Positions 18,299 to 27,470 of a stretch of 64,000 bases of DNA are shown piece after piece. The DNA lies in assembly GCF_003597675.1 (NCBI RefSeq), contig NZ_CP030827.1:1240001-1304000 (forward strand), given 5' to 3'. Under the pieces are notes generated by a model, which did not search any database, had not been told where the DNA came from, and worked only from the letters and a program-made list of their open reading frames with translations. Origin of the DNA: Neorhizobium sp. NCHU2750. GTDB lineage: Bacteria; Pseudomonadota; Alphaproteobacteria; Rhizobiales; Rhizobiaceae. A program made the translations under genes and the position numbers. Numbering within the stretch: the stretch's first letter is position 1; every line of letters starts with the position of its first letter.

Positions 18299-19600
18299 AT
18301 GCTGAATACCGACCGCCCCTTGCTGAGCGGCAGAGAACCGGAGATCGAGAACTCGATGTGGTCGGCGACTGCCGGCCCACATCCGCCGTCAACGCCTCTT
18401 GCCGCACAGGAGCGCTGTGACATCGCCATCATCGGCGGCGGCTTCAACGGCGTGACTGCCGGGCTGCGGTGCGGCGAAGCCGGCGCCAAGACGATTCTCA
18501 TCGAGGCAAAAAGCATCGGCGCCGGCGCCACCGGCCGAAATGCCGGCATGGTCAATCCCGGCCAGTTCCTCGGACCCGATGAGATCAAGGCACATCTCGG
18601 CGCCGAATTCGGCCAGCGGTTCGTCAGGGAACTGGGTGGCGCGCCGGACATGGTGCGCGACATCATCAAGACATACGGTATTGAGTGTTACGCCGACTAT
18701 CGCCCGATCATCCGCGCGGCCCACTCCGCCAAGACGAGGGCCATGCTGGAAGCGCAGACCTCCGCATGGCAAGCGCTCGGCGCCCCGGTGAACATGGTTT
18801 ATGACAACGAGTTGCTCTCGATGACCGGTTCGAGCCGCTACGGCGCGGCGATGATGGACAATCGCGGTTTCACCATTCAGCCGCTCGCCTACATTAGAGC
18901 CCTTGCCAATGTCGCAGTATCCAAGGGGTTGCGGATCGCCGCAGGCACCCCTGTCCAGGCGCTGCAGCCGGAAGGCAACCACTGGCGCATACGGGTCGGG
19001 CACTCTTCGATCCTTGCCGACAAGGTCATCGTCTCGACCAACGCCTATACGGGCAACCTGATCCCTGAAATGCGTGACGAAATCATGCCGCTGGGTGCAT
19101 TCGGCTTTGCCACTGATCCCCTGCCGTCGAAATGGCGCGCGAAGATTTTTCCGCAAGGTCATTCGCTCTACGACACACACAAAATACCATTGTTTTTCCG
19201 CTACGATCCGCAAGGTCGCCTGAAGGTCGGCTGCATTGGCTTTCTGCCACGCGAAATGCGCCGAGGTGACTGGGCCGCAAAGGCAATGCGATATCTCTTC
19301 CCGGACGGACCCGCATTCGAATGGCGTTACCGGTGGTCGGGCACGCTCGGCCAGTCGGTCGACCGCCTTCCACACCTCATCGAGCCACTGCCCGGTATCC
19401 TCGGTACGATCGGCTGCAATGGCCGCGGTATCGCGCCTAACACGTATTTCGGCACCATGCTGGCGAAGCTTGCCCTCGGCGAGGCGATCGACACGCCGCT
19501 GCCGATCCGCAAGCCGAAAAGCTATCCGCGCCGACGCCTGGCGATGGAAAGCTACGATGCCGCGATCCGCTTCTACCGCAATACCGCGTTGTTTTCCTGA
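18299..19600 (+). CDS. FAD-dependent DAO-family oxidoreductase
   Basis: A 433-residue flavoenzyme of the D-amino-acid/glycine oxidase superfamily, nearest in layout to PuuB-like amine oxidases. The FAD motif CDIAIIGGGFNGVTAGL begins near residue 40, followed by GAGATGRNAGMVNPG. The C-terminal flavin segment is LPGILGTIGCNGRGIAPNTYFG. GGAGG before the ATG at 18299 supports that start. It follows the BisC-like gene by 31 bp. Expected reaction: oxidation of an amine or amino acid to imine with FAD. Confidence 0.88.
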   Translation: MLNTDRPLLSGREPEIENSMWSATAGPHPPSTPLAAQERCDIAIIGGGFNGVTAGLRCGEAGAKTILIEAKSIGAGATGRNAGMVNPGQFLGPDEIKAHLGAEFGQRFVRELGGAPDMVRDIIKTYGIECYADYRPIIRAAHSAKTRAMLEAQTSAWQALGAPVNMVYDNELLSMTGSSRYGAAMMDNRGFTIQPLAYIRALANVAVSKGLRIAAGTPVQALQPEGNHWRIRVGHSSILADKVIVSTNAYTGNLIPEMRDEIMPLGAFGFATDPLPSKWRAKIFPQGHSLYDTHKIPLFFRYDPQGRLKVGCIGFLPREMRRGDWAAKAMRYLFPDGPAFEWRYRWSGTLGQSVDRLPHLIEPLPGILGTIGCNGRGIAPNTYFGTMLAKLALGEAIDTPLPIRKPKSYPRRRLAMESYDAAIRFYRNTALFS

Positions 19601-19632
19601 GTATTACGAGAAACATCAAAAAGGAGATGCCC

Positions 19633-20460
19633 ATGTTTTCGCTCGAAGGTAAGGTCTGTGTCGTCACCGGCGCCGGCAAGGGTCTTGGCCGTTGCATCGC
19701 AACCACCTATGCCGAACAAGGCGCAACGATCGTCGCAGCCGCTCGAGGTCTGGCGGACCTCGAAAGCCTCAAGAGCGAAATCGAAGCCAAGGGTGGCCGC
19801 ATCATCATCCAGAAGACCGATGTCACCTCGAAGGCCGACATGGAGCGCCTCGGCGCTGCCGCCGTCGAAGCCTTCGGCACCGTCGACGTCTGGGTCAACA
19901 ACGCCGGCGGCTTCATCGATGGCGCCATGTGCGACTGGATCGATGTCGAGGACGGCGCGCTGGACGCCATGCTGCGCCTCAATCTCGTATCCTTCATCTA
20001 CGGCTCGCAGGTCGCCGGCAAGATCATGAAGCAGTCCGGCAAGGGCGGCTCCATCATCCTGATGAGTTCGCTCGACGCCTTCAACCCGGCCCCCGGCGGC
20101 GAGGGCTGCTATGGCGCCTGCAAGGTGGCGCTCAACCACATCACCGAGACCATGGCGATCGAACTCGGCCAATACGGAATTCGGGTCAATGCGATAGCGC
20201 CGGGCGTCGTCGACACGCCGCTGACCGCTCCCTTCCTGACAACCGAGGAAATCCGCGCCGATCGCGCCTCTTTCTATCCGCTGGGACGTATCGGCCAGCC
20301 GGAAGACGTTGCCGCTGCCGCCGTCTTCTTCGCCTCGAACGAGGCTGCCTATACATCGGGCGCGAAACTTCTTGTCTCCGGTGGCGCGGTCTTCAACAGC
20401 GACCCCTATCGCTACATGATCAAGGTCGGCCAGGAAAAAGCAGCGGCGAAGAAGGCCTGA
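19633..20460 (+). CDS. SDR-family oxidoreductase
   Basis: A 275-residue classical SDR with VVTGAGKGLG near residue 10, VWVNNAGG, the catalytic S in LMSSLDAF, Y in GCYGACK and K four residues on. ATG 19633 is preferred to ATG 19627, because the AAAGGAG motif is only 1 base from the latter but 7 from the former. It lies within the catabolic operon and probably oxidises a hydroxyl or reduces a keto product. The substrate is unknown. Confidence 0.88.
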   Translation: MFSLEGKVCVVTGAGKGLGRCIATTYAEQGATIVAAARGLADLESLKSEIEAKGGRIIIQKTDVTSKADMERLGAAAVEAFGTVDVWVNNAGGFIDGAMCDWIDVEDGALDAMLRLNLVSFIYGSQVAGKIMKQSGKGGSIILMSSLDAFNPAPGGEGCYGACKVALNHITETMAIELGQYGIRVNAIAPGVVDTPLTAPFLTTEEIRADRASFYPLGRIGQPEDVAAAAVFFASNEAAYTSGAKLLVSGGAVFNSDPYRYMIKVGQEKAAAKKA

Positions 20461-20475
20461 GGAGAAACATTCGAT

Positions 20476-21213
20476 ATGGCGATCTACCGGGTACGCCCGC
20501 ACGCCCAGAGCTATGGGCACGACGTCGGCATCATCATGATGTACTGCTCCAATCCCTTTCCTCCGGGGGATGTGGGCAATGCCTGGAGCTACGACTATCC
20601 CGTGCTGTATCACACGGTGCGGGACGTCACTATCGAAGCGCTGATCAACAAAGCGGACGCGTCCTCCGGCCTCTCGGTAATCGCCGCGGCCAAGGCCCTC
20701 GAGGCGGAGGGCGTCAAGGCGATCACCAGCGATTGCGGCTACATGCTCGAGTATCAGGACGAGGTCGCCGGCCAAGTCGGGGTTCCCGTCATGATGTCGA
20801 GCCTGCTGCAACTGCCGTTCATCGCCTCGCTGATTGGCCCGGACATGGAAATCGGCGTGGTCTGTGCCAACAAGCCAAGGCTGACAACGAACCTGCTGGC
20901 CCGCGCATACCCGCATCCGACCCGCACAGTACGGATTGCCGGGATGCAGGACCAGCCCGGCTTCCGGCACGCGATCCTCGACGAAAAAGGCTCGCTTGAT
21001 ACCGAGCAAGTCGCCCGCGAGACGGTGGCCGTGGCAACGGATCTCGTGCGCGAGTTCCCCAAGATCGGGGCCCTGCTGCTGGAATGCTCGAACCTGCCGC
21101 TCTATTCGCAGGCCGTCCAGCAGGCGGTGAACCTGCCGGTCTTCGATTTCCTGACAATGATCGATTTCGTCCGGTCCGCCTGCGTCCGCAAGAGCTACGA
21201 CGGCGGCTACTGA
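20476..21213 (+). CDS. Asp/Glu/hydantoin racemase-superfamily protein
   Basis: A 245-residue protein with the two-cysteine layout of cofactor-independent aspartate/glutamate/hydantoin racemases and decarboxylases: C87 in TSDCGYM and C204 in LLECSNLP. Both thiols being present favours racemisation over arylmalonate-type decarboxylation. It starts 15 bp after the SDR gene with GGAGAAAC before the ATG, so it is in the same operon. Amino-acid racemisation would fit with the neighbouring DAO-type oxidase and PLP lyase. Unproven as to substrate. Confidence 0.85.
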   Translation: MAIYRVRPHAQSYGHDVGIIMMYCSNPFPPGDVGNAWSYDYPVLYHTVRDVTIEALINKADASSGLSVIAAAKALEAEGVKAITSDCGYMLEYQDEVAGQVGVPVMMSSLLQLPFIASLIGPDMEIGVVCANKPRLTTNLLARAYPHPTRTVRIAGMQDQPGFRHAILDEKGSLDTEQVARETVAVATDLVREFPKIGALLLECSNLPLYSQAVQQAVNLPVFDFLTMIDFVRSACVRKSYDGGY

Positions 21214-21229
21214 GCCGCTCTCTCGATCT

Positions 21230-22222
21230 TCAGACGCCGCTCAGCATCCAGGGCGGCGTCTTGAAATGCTCGAACATGAAGTCGGCGAAGGATCGTACCT
21301 TCGTCGACATGAAGCGCGTGCTGGAATAGCAGATATAGACGTTGGATTCCGGCGTGCTTTGCCAGTCGGGCAAAATGGGTACGAGGTCGCCGGCCGCGAT
21401 TTGCCTATGGCATATGTATCCGGCAACCAGTCCGATGCCGAGACCGCTCTGGACCACCTCGCTGACTGCTTCGGAGTTGTCACAGCGAAAGCTTCCCGTG
21501 ATGTTGACCGCTTCGTTCCTCGCCCCCTTGCGGAAGCGCCAGATATTGCCCGCCGACTTGTAAAGGCTGTAACGAACGCACTGATGATGGGCCAGTTCAG
21601 CGGGCGACGTCGGTACACCGTATTTTTCGATGTAGGATGGGGATGCAACCAGAAGTCGATTGTTTGTCGCGATCTTCCTGGCGACAATCGAAGAATCCGG
21701 CAGGTTTCCGATGCGCACCGACACATCAAAATCCTCATTGATCATGTCGACGAAACGATCGGAATACTCCGCATCGACTGAGATCTTACGGTGCTTCTGC
21801 AGGAAGGCCACCATGGCCGACGACATATGCAAATGCCCGAAGGCGACCGGTAGGCTGACGCGCAGCGTGCCTTGTGGCTCCCTATTCATAGAGGCAACCA
21901 GCGCGTCAGCCTGGGTCAAATCGTCCAACACGCCGCGGCAATGTCCATGATAGATGCGACCGGCTTCAGTCAGCGCTACAGTACGGGTTGTACGATTGAA
22001 AAGACGCGTCCCCAGAGATTCCTCAAGCTTGAGCACTTTCCGGCTCACAGTCGAGGGCGTCTGGTTCAAGACACTCGCTGCTTCGGCAAAACTGAGCTTT
22101 TCGGCAACCGTAACAAAAGCGACGATCAGGCCGAGTCGATCGGGGTTGAAAGTGGTGCTGGGTTTGAACCCTTGACCGTCTGTATCGGGGATTGGAGGGC
22201 GCTCATTCGTTTGGACTGCCAT
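21230..22222 (-). CDS. LysR-family transcriptional regulator
   Basis: A 330-residue LysR regulator. The winged HTH covers about residues 33-90 (FVTVAEKLSFAEAASVLNQTPSTVSRKV appears in pieces: FAEAASVLNQTPSTVSRKV), followed by the substrate-binding co-inducer domain (TLRVSLPVAFG, VRIGNLPDSS, GLGIGLVAGY). ATG 22222 (MAVQTNER) is chosen over an upstream TTG. It converges with the racemase gene and diverges from the FAD dehydrogenase gene, so it probably controls the latter and perhaps the whole catabolic set. A T-N11-A site lies in the divergent gap. Confidence 0.9.
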   Translation of the reverse strand: MAVQTNERPPIPDTDGQGFKPSTTFNPDRLGLIVAFVTVAEKLSFAEAASVLNQTPSTVSRKVLKLEESLGTRLFNRTTRTVALTEAGRIYHGHCRGVLDDLTQADALVASMNREPQGTLRVSLPVAFGHLHMSSAMVAFLQKHRKISVDAEYSDRFVDMINEDFDVSVRIGNLPDSSIVARKIATNNRLLVASPSYIEKYGVPTSPAELAHHQCVRYSLYKSAGNIWRFRKGARNEAVNITGSFRCDNSEAVSEVVQSGLGIGLVAGYICHRQIAAGDLVPILPDWQSTPESNVYICYSSTRFMSTKVRSFADFMFEHFKTPPWMLSGV

Positions 22223-22314
22223 TTCGATAAGCCTTGTTCTGGGTCCGCTGTCCTCCACAGCGGATAACAACCCTGGATTTCATTGATCGTATCGTATGTT
22301 TATAGTGCTGATAA

Positions 22315-22329
22315 TTGCAACGACCGCAA
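22315..22329. promoter_or_regulatory. T-N11-A inverted repeat, candidate LysR-binding site
   Basis: TTGC and GCAA arms flank 7 bases (ttgc-aacgacc-gcaa), containing the T-N11-A core typical of LysR recognition sites. It lies between the divergent lysR and FAD dehydrogenase genes, about 125 bp from the latter's start. Prediction from sequence symmetry and position only. Confidence 0.45.
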
Positions 22330-22455
22330 CAGTGAATTGCCAATGATTGATCTTCAGGCACCGAAAACAGTCGCCTAAAGTTGAGGCAGTGATTTTCTTC
22401 CACTCCCTCGGATCGGCGCTCCGCATCGATCAGGGACAATTTGGCGCTCGAGGAC

Positions 22456-24108
22456 ATGACGCAAGCAAGCAGCACGGACCACGAAAATTTCGACCTCGTC
22501 GTCGTCGGGTCGGGCGCAGCTGGAATGACCGCAGCCCTCACGGCTGCCACCGGCGGCCTTAAGGTTTTGGTGATCGAGAAGAGCAGGTGGGTCGGTGGCA
22601 CCAGCGCAATGTCGGGAGCTGGCACATGGATTCCTGCTAACCATCATGCCCGGGCAGAGGGGCTCGATGACAGTCCAGAAGAGGCTTACTCCTATCTTCG
22701 CGGCGCGCTGCCGGAAGCATGGCGCAATTCCGACGACAGCCTTTGGAGGGCGATGGCCTACGCTGCCGGGCCGATGCTGGAACTCGTCGAGGCCAACAGC
22801 CCGTTGCGCTTCGCGCTCACAGGCGAGCCGGACCCGATGATCGACATACCCGGCGCGAAGGTGCGTGGCCGAATGCTGTCGCCTAAGGTGCTGAGCCGCA
22901 ATCTCCTCGGGCCGATGAAGCGCAAGCTAAGGCGCTCCACACTGCCGCATATGATGACTTACCAAGAGATGATGGATCCAGCGCCCTATATCCATCCGAT
23001 CAGAACCGCCCGCAAGCTTGGCGTTGAGCTGTTGCGCCGCATTTTCACTGATAGCTGCGGTCAGGGCAACGCCCTGATGACAGGCCTGATCCGCGGGTGC
23101 CTGGACAAGGGCGTCGTGATCCGCCTCGATGCGCCGGCGCAGGACCTATTGCAGAACGAGCCGAGCGGATCGGTAATTGGTGTCAAATATCGTTATGAAG
23201 GCAAGGTCAGAACGGCGGTCGCTTCGCTCGGTGTGCTATTGTCGACGGGCGGCTTCGAGTGGAACAAGCAAATGTTCCAGGAGCATTTCCCCGGCCCGAC
23301 CGATTGGCTGACCAGTCCCGATACCAATTCCGGCGATGGCCACCGCATGGCGCTGCGCGCCGGTGCTCTTCTGGACCGGATGGACCAGGCAAACGTCCAT
23401 CCCGCGCTGCCGACACGTTATGAAGGCCGCATGCACGGACTGCCGGTGGCTTTCCACAGCGCTCCGCATGCCCTTATCGTCGACCAGACCGGCAAACGCT
23501 TCATCAGCGAGTATGACTACAATTTGGGCGACGCACTGAATAAGCAGACGGCAGACGGTGAGATGCAGCATCTTCCTGCTTGGCTGATTGCCGACCGCCG
23601 CTTCCTCAGCCGGTCTATGCCGTTCCTCTGGTACGCGCTACGTGGCAAGGGTTGGATGCGTTTCGCTCCCACCATCACCAAGGCGGCCGAAATCGCCGGT
23701 CTCGACAAGAAGACGCTAGAAGCGACGATTAGCCGCTTCAACGGCTTCTGCGAATCCGGCCGCGATCTCGATTTCAAAAGGGGCGAGAACCCTTGGGAGC
23801 GTTTCCGGAGTGGCTGGAAATCCGGTGACCGCAATCCAACCCTTGGGCCCGTCACCAAAGCCCCGTTCGTCGTAATTCCAATGAACCGCTCCATCTTGGG
23901 CACCAAGGGTGGCCCACGGACAAACGAGCACGGCCAAGTCCTGCGTCCGGACTACACTGTGATTGCGGGCCTCTACTGCGCCGGCAACGCCATGGCAAAT
24001 CCTATCGGAACACGATCGGTTGCGGCCGGTACGACGATCGGCCCGCATATGACCTGGGGCTACATCTGCGCCCGCGACATGGTCGCCCGTCGTACCGCTG
24101 AAGCCTGA
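22456..24108 (+). CDS. FAD-dependent dehydrogenase (fumarate reductase flavoprotein / 3-ketosteroid dehydrogenase-like)
   Basis: A 550-residue flavoprotein of the FAD_binding_2 family. The dinucleotide motif DLVVVGSGAAGMTAAL begins near residue 12, followed by VIEKSRWVGGTSAMSGAG. The C-terminal FAD segment is GLYCAGNAMANPIGTRSVAAGTT. This architecture is shared by 3-ketosteroid delta-1-dehydrogenases and fumarate-reductase-like enzymes, so substrate cannot be set. The ATG at 22456 is used; an in-frame TTG at 22441 is the alternative. It is followed 34 bp later by the PLP lyase gene. Confidence 0.88.
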   Translation: MTQASSTDHENFDLVVVGSGAAGMTAALTAATGGLKVLVIEKSRWVGGTSAMSGAGTWIPANHHARAEGLDDSPEEAYSYLRGALPEAWRNSDDSLWRAMAYAAGPMLELVEANSPLRFALTGEPDPMIDIPGAKVRGRMLSPKVLSRNLLGPMKRKLRRSTLPHMMTYQEMMDPAPYIHPIRTARKLGVELLRRIFTDSCGQGNALMTGLIRGCLDKGVVIRLDAPAQDLLQNEPSGSVIGVKYRYEGKVRTAVASLGVLLSTGGFEWNKQMFQEHFPGPTDWLTSPDTNSGDGHRMALRAGALLDRMDQANVHPALPTRYEGRMHGLPVAFHSAPHALIVDQTGKRFISEYDYNLGDALNKQTADGEMQHLPAWLIADRRFLSRSMPFLWYALRGKGWMRFAPTITKAAEIAGLDKKTLEATISRFNGFCESGRDLDFKRGENPWERFRSGWKSGDRNPTLGPVTKAPFVVIPMNRSILGTKGGPRTNEHGQVLRPDYTVIAGLYCAGNAMANPIGTRSVAAGTTIGPHMTWGYICARDMVARRTAEA

Positions 24109-24142
24109 TACATTCTAATCTTATTACATACAGGATCCATCA

Positions 24143-25165
24143 ATGAGTAGCATGACGTCCGATAAGTCGGCCAATCGCGTAAGCCTGGGTTTTTTCCCGA
24201 CCCCGCTGGAGCCCTTGCCTCGGCTTTCGGCCATGCTCGGTGGCCCCGAAATCTGGGTCAAGCGCGATGACTGCACCGGCCTCGGTGGCGGAGGCAACAA
24301 GACCCGCAAGCTCGAATACCTGATCGCTGACGCGCTTTCGCAAGGGGCCGACATCGTTCTCACAGCTGGCGCGCTGCAATCCAATCATGCCCGGCAGACA
24401 GCGGCGGCGGCGGCAAAGAGCGGTCTGGATTGCGCCTTGATCCTCGCCGCGGCCGTGCCGTCGCGAAGCCCTGCCTACGCCACTAGCGGCAACATGCTTC
24501 TCGATCGCATCTTCGGTGCGTCAATGCATCTGTTTGCGGCCGGAACCGATCTTGTGACAGAGATGCTGGCGGTTGCAGACGATCTCACCCGACAGGGACG
24601 CCGCCCTTACATCGTCCCCGTCGGCGGTTCGAACGCCGTTGGCGCGCTCGGCTATTGCGAGGCGATGCGCGAACTGAAAACGCAGTGCGCATCGCTGTCG
24701 GTCTCCTTTGATCGCATCGTACTCGGTACAGGCAGCGCCGGCACTCAGGCCGGCATGGTCGCCGGCGCCAAGCTGCACGACGTCGCTGCTGACATCCTTG
24801 GTATCAGCGTATCCGGAAACGAGGCCGAGGTAACAGAAAAAGTCGCACTGCTCGCCACCGAGACGCTTGCGCTTGCCGGTGACGATAGCAAGCTGGTCCC
24901 CCAGGCGGTGGTCGACGACCGTTTTGTGGGAGCCGGCTACGGCCAACCGACCGAGGCTGTTGTCGAGGCTCTGACAATGTGCGCACGCCTCGAAGGGCTT
25001 TTGCTCGATCCGGTCTATACCGGTAAGGCGATGGCCGGGCTTATCGACCACATTCGCCGGGGAAGTCTGTCTAGCGCAAACCGGGTGCTATTTTGGCATA
25101 CCGGCGGTGCACAGGGCCTGTTTGCCTATCCAGAACTCTTCGCCATCGATGCTGCGAGAAAATAG
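24143..25165 (+). CDS. PLP-dependent D-cysteine desulfhydrase / L-cysteate sulfo-lyase / ACC deaminase-like enzyme
   Basis: A 340-residue fold-type II PLP enzyme. The Schiff-base lysine is K53 in GGGGNKTRKLEYL, followed by GALQSNHARQTAAAAA. The phosphate-binding glycine loop is GTGSAGTQAG and the closing motif FWHTGGAQGLFAY. The same signature is shared by D-cysteine desulfhydrase (DcyD), cysteate sulfo-lyase (CuyA) and ACC deaminase. With a BisC-like sulfoxide reductase and a racemase-fold protein nearby, a sulfur amino acid substrate is a reasonable inference. Confidence 0.87.
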   Translation: MSSMTSDKSANRVSLGFFPTPLEPLPRLSAMLGGPEIWVKRDDCTGLGGGGNKTRKLEYLIADALSQGADIVLTAGALQSNHARQTAAAAAKSGLDCALILAAAVPSRSPAYATSGNMLLDRIFGASMHLFAAGTDLVTEMLAVADDLTRQGRRPYIVPVGGSNAVGALGYCEAMRELKTQCASLSVSFDRIVLGTGSAGTQAGMVAGAKLHDVAADILGISVSGNEAEVTEKVALLATETLALAGDDSKLVPQAVVDDRFVGAGYGQPTEAVVEALTMCARLEGLLLDPVYTGKAMAGLIDHIRRGSLSSANRVLFWHTGGAQGLFAYPELFAIDAARK

Positions 25166-25884
25166 AAAATCATGGGGTCGTCGCAGATTTTTTTGATCAG
25201 CGGCCTGTCGAGCACCTGCAAAGGAATGGCCGCCCGCCGACTAGAAAGATCAAAAGGGCAAGCCAGCGGCTCTATGCAGGGATCGTAGTCGAGTAGCTAT
25301 GCCATTCAGCTTCGCCCTCACAGATCCGGTAATTCCCCCGTTCTTAACGAAGCTCCGTCAGTGGGTTCACGCGGCCATTTTCAGTTTCTGTGCGGGGGGC
25401 AATGTAACCCAACAATCAATCTGTCCTGCTGGAGACGATAGGCAGCGCCTCAGCCGGAACGATATGGCAAAGATCCATCTGTATCTGCGGCGTCAGATGC
25501 TGCCGGCATCGCGTCGCCAGCGTCCTTGCTAAATCTGATAATGCAGCCGGACGAATAACGAGATCGATTGGTCGTGTAGGCACGGGTCCGGTAATTCCAG
25601 GGCCTCGATGTCTTGCTCGTCAAATGACTGATCGAGAAGACTGAACGGTGACGTTATCGCCTAGGCTCGGCCATATCGGACTGTGTCGATAACCGCCGTC
25701 GCCTGATCCACCTCGATCGAACGCAAGACATTGACCGTCTGAAGCGCAAGGTATCGATCGGCAATCACGCCGAGATAGCGTTGGTTCGACATGTCTGATC
25801 AACGCCGCTTACCGGGGCGGATTAAAAAACAGATCAACCAGAACTATGGATCGGTTCGCCATGCAGAACAGTTGACGGCCCAAA
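25166..25884. other. 719-bp gap without a convincing gene
   Basis: Two gene sets converge here. On the minus strand, 25786 to about 25655 reads as a 43-codon frame starting MSNQRYLGVIADRYLALQTV with no recognisable family. Other frames are short and conflicting. The stretch may hold decayed sequence from an insertion or deletion between modules. No clear terminator was found. Confidence 0.45.
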
Positions 25885-26646
25885 TCACGCGATCGTTTCC
25901 CCACCATCGACCACCAATATCTGACCTGTCATGTAGGATGAGCGATCTGAAACAAGAAAAAGAATCGGCTCTGCAATCTCGTCTACATCGGCCCAGCGCC
26001 CGAGCGGCACCTTCTCGCCAATATACGCCTCAATCGCTTCACGGCCTCCCATCTGCGCAATGAAAGGGGCATTAAATGCAGTGTCGACCCATCCAGGACA
26101 CAGCGCATTGACCCGAACGCCAAATTTGGCGTAGTCGCCGGCCATTTGCCGGGTCATCGCAATGGTCGCATGTTTACTCGTCGTGTAAGCAATCATGTCG
26201 CGGTCATAGAGAACTCCCGATGATGACGATGTATTGAGAATGACACCGCGGCCTGCGGCCTTCATTTTAGGCATGACAAATCGCGATGCCATGAAATGGG
26301 CACGGACATTGAGGGCAAGGGATCTGTCGAAGCCCGCAATCTCCACCTCTTCAAGTCCACCCGCCACCTGGGCACCTGCGTGGTTGTGAAGGATATCGAT
26401 CCGGCCATGGCGCGCGTAGATGGCGTCGATCGCCTTTTCAAGCGCATGATCATCCAGCACATCAAGAGCGATTGCGTTGGCGCATCCTCCTGACGCCACA
26501 ATATCGGCAACTGTATGCTCGGCATTGTCACGGTTGATGTCGATGACCGCGACATGGGCGCCTTCACGTGCCATGATCTGCGCACCGGCCCGACCTATTC
26601 CCGAGCCTGCTCCCGTGACAATAGCGACGCGATCCTTCAGTATCAT
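25885..26646 (-). CDS. SDR-family oxidoreductase
   Basis: A 253-residue classical SDR: VAIVTGAGSGIGRAG near residue 7, catalytic S in NTSSSSGVLY, Y in IAYTTSKHA with K four residues later, and GQILVVDGGETIA at the end. The usual NNAG is NHAG here (ILHNHAGAQ), which is uncommon. The start overlaps the stop of the PotC-like gene as ATGA, tying this enzyme to the polyamine-type transporter. It may process the imported compound. Confidence 0.9.
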   Translation of the reverse strand: MILKDRVAIVTGAGSGIGRAGAQIMAREGAHVAVIDINRDNAEHTVADIVASGGCANAIALDVLDDHALEKAIDAIYARHGRIDILHNHAGAQVAGGLEEVEIAGFDRSLALNVRAHFMASRFVMPKMKAAGRGVILNTSSSSGVLYDRDMIAYTTSKHATIAMTRQMAGDYAKFGVRVNALCPGWVDTAFNAPFIAQMGGREAIEAYIGEKVPLGRWADVDEIAEPILFLVSDRSSYMTGQILVVDGGETIA

Positions 26647-27470
26647 GGTGTTTCCTGGTCAGTTTTTTGTTGCTTGTCACGCATCAGAAAGCGCGCAAGG
26701 AAGATGAGAATGAGCGACGCCGTCAAAACCATCGTCGCGATTGCATTGATTTCCGGCGTCACTCCGCGCCGGATCGAAGCGAAGACATAGATCGGAAGTG
26801 TCGTGTTCGAGCCGGCCACAAAAAAAGCGATGATGAAATCGTCAAAAGAGAAGGTGAAGGCAAGCAGGAAGCCGGCAATGATCGACGGCATGATCTGCGG
26901 CAGCACAATTTGCCGAAAGGTCGCAAGCGGCGTTGCATAAAGGTCGCTTGATGCTTCCACAATATCGCGCCCAAGGCTTGCAATGCGCGCCTTCACGATC
27001 ATCGTGACGAGTGCCATCGTAAACAGGCCATGGGCGGCAATGATAGAGCCATAGCCCAAAGCAAATCGAGGCGGGTTGGAAGCTGGCCAAACTGCCGCAA
27101 TGATCGGATTGATAAGCCCAAAAACCTCGACCAATGCTACCAGCGTGGCGATCCCGATGACGACGCCCGGAACAACGATTGCTGCAGCAAACAGGCCATC
27201 GAAGACCGCCCGCATCCGCAGTGACAGCCGCTCCATGCCAATTGCCGCCATCGTTCCGAAAATCACCGCCAAGGCGGCACTCGAAAGCGCAATGATGACG
27301 CTGTTTCGCAAGGCCTCCATCAAGAAGGTATTCGTCAGAGCCCGCCCATACCATTGGCCCGAAAAACCAATGAATTCGCTCGCATTGCGCCCGGAATTGA
27401 AGGAAAATAAAACGACCAATGCGATCGGCGTGTAGAGAAAGAGATAGACGGTCGTTACCAGCGCGCGCAT
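26643..27470 (-). CDS. polyamine-type ABC transporter permease (PotC family)
   Basis: A 275-residue inner-membrane permease of the PotC type. About six membrane segments are seen, and the EAA loop EASSDLYATPLATFRQIVLP is followed by QIMPSIIAGFLLAFTFSFDD, a strong PotC/PotI mark. ATG 27470 is used because it overlaps the PotB stop as ATGA and homology begins there; the upstream extension belongs to another frame. Substrate: polyamine or related cation, from family only. Confidence 0.9.
   Translation of the reverse strand: MRALVTTVYLFLYTPIALVVLFSFNSGRNASEFIGFSGQWYGRALTNTFLMEALRNSVIIALSSAALAVIFGTMAAIGMERLSLRMRAVFDGLFAAAIVVPGVVIGIATLVALVEVFGLINPIIAAVWPASNPPRFALGYGSIIAAHGLFTMALVTMIVKARIASLGRDIVEASSDLYATPLATFRQIVLPQIMPSIIAGFLLAFTFSFDDFIIAFFVAGSNTTLPIYVFASIRRGVTPEINAIATMVLTASLILIFLARFLMRDKQQKTDQETP

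Noticed and set aside
19692..20999. Long plus-strand frame with many Arg residues across the SDR and racemase genes
   Set aside because: It spans two real genes in another frame and its Arg-rich composition is typical of out-of-frame translation.
19573..21009. 478-codon minus-strand frame opposite the SDR and racemase genes
   Set aside because: Antisense shadow of two well-supported genes; no domain or SD.
25655..25786. 43-codon minus-strand frame starting MSNQRYLGVIADRYL
   Set aside because: Looks protein-like but is short, has no SD of note and no recognisable family; reported only within the gap entry.
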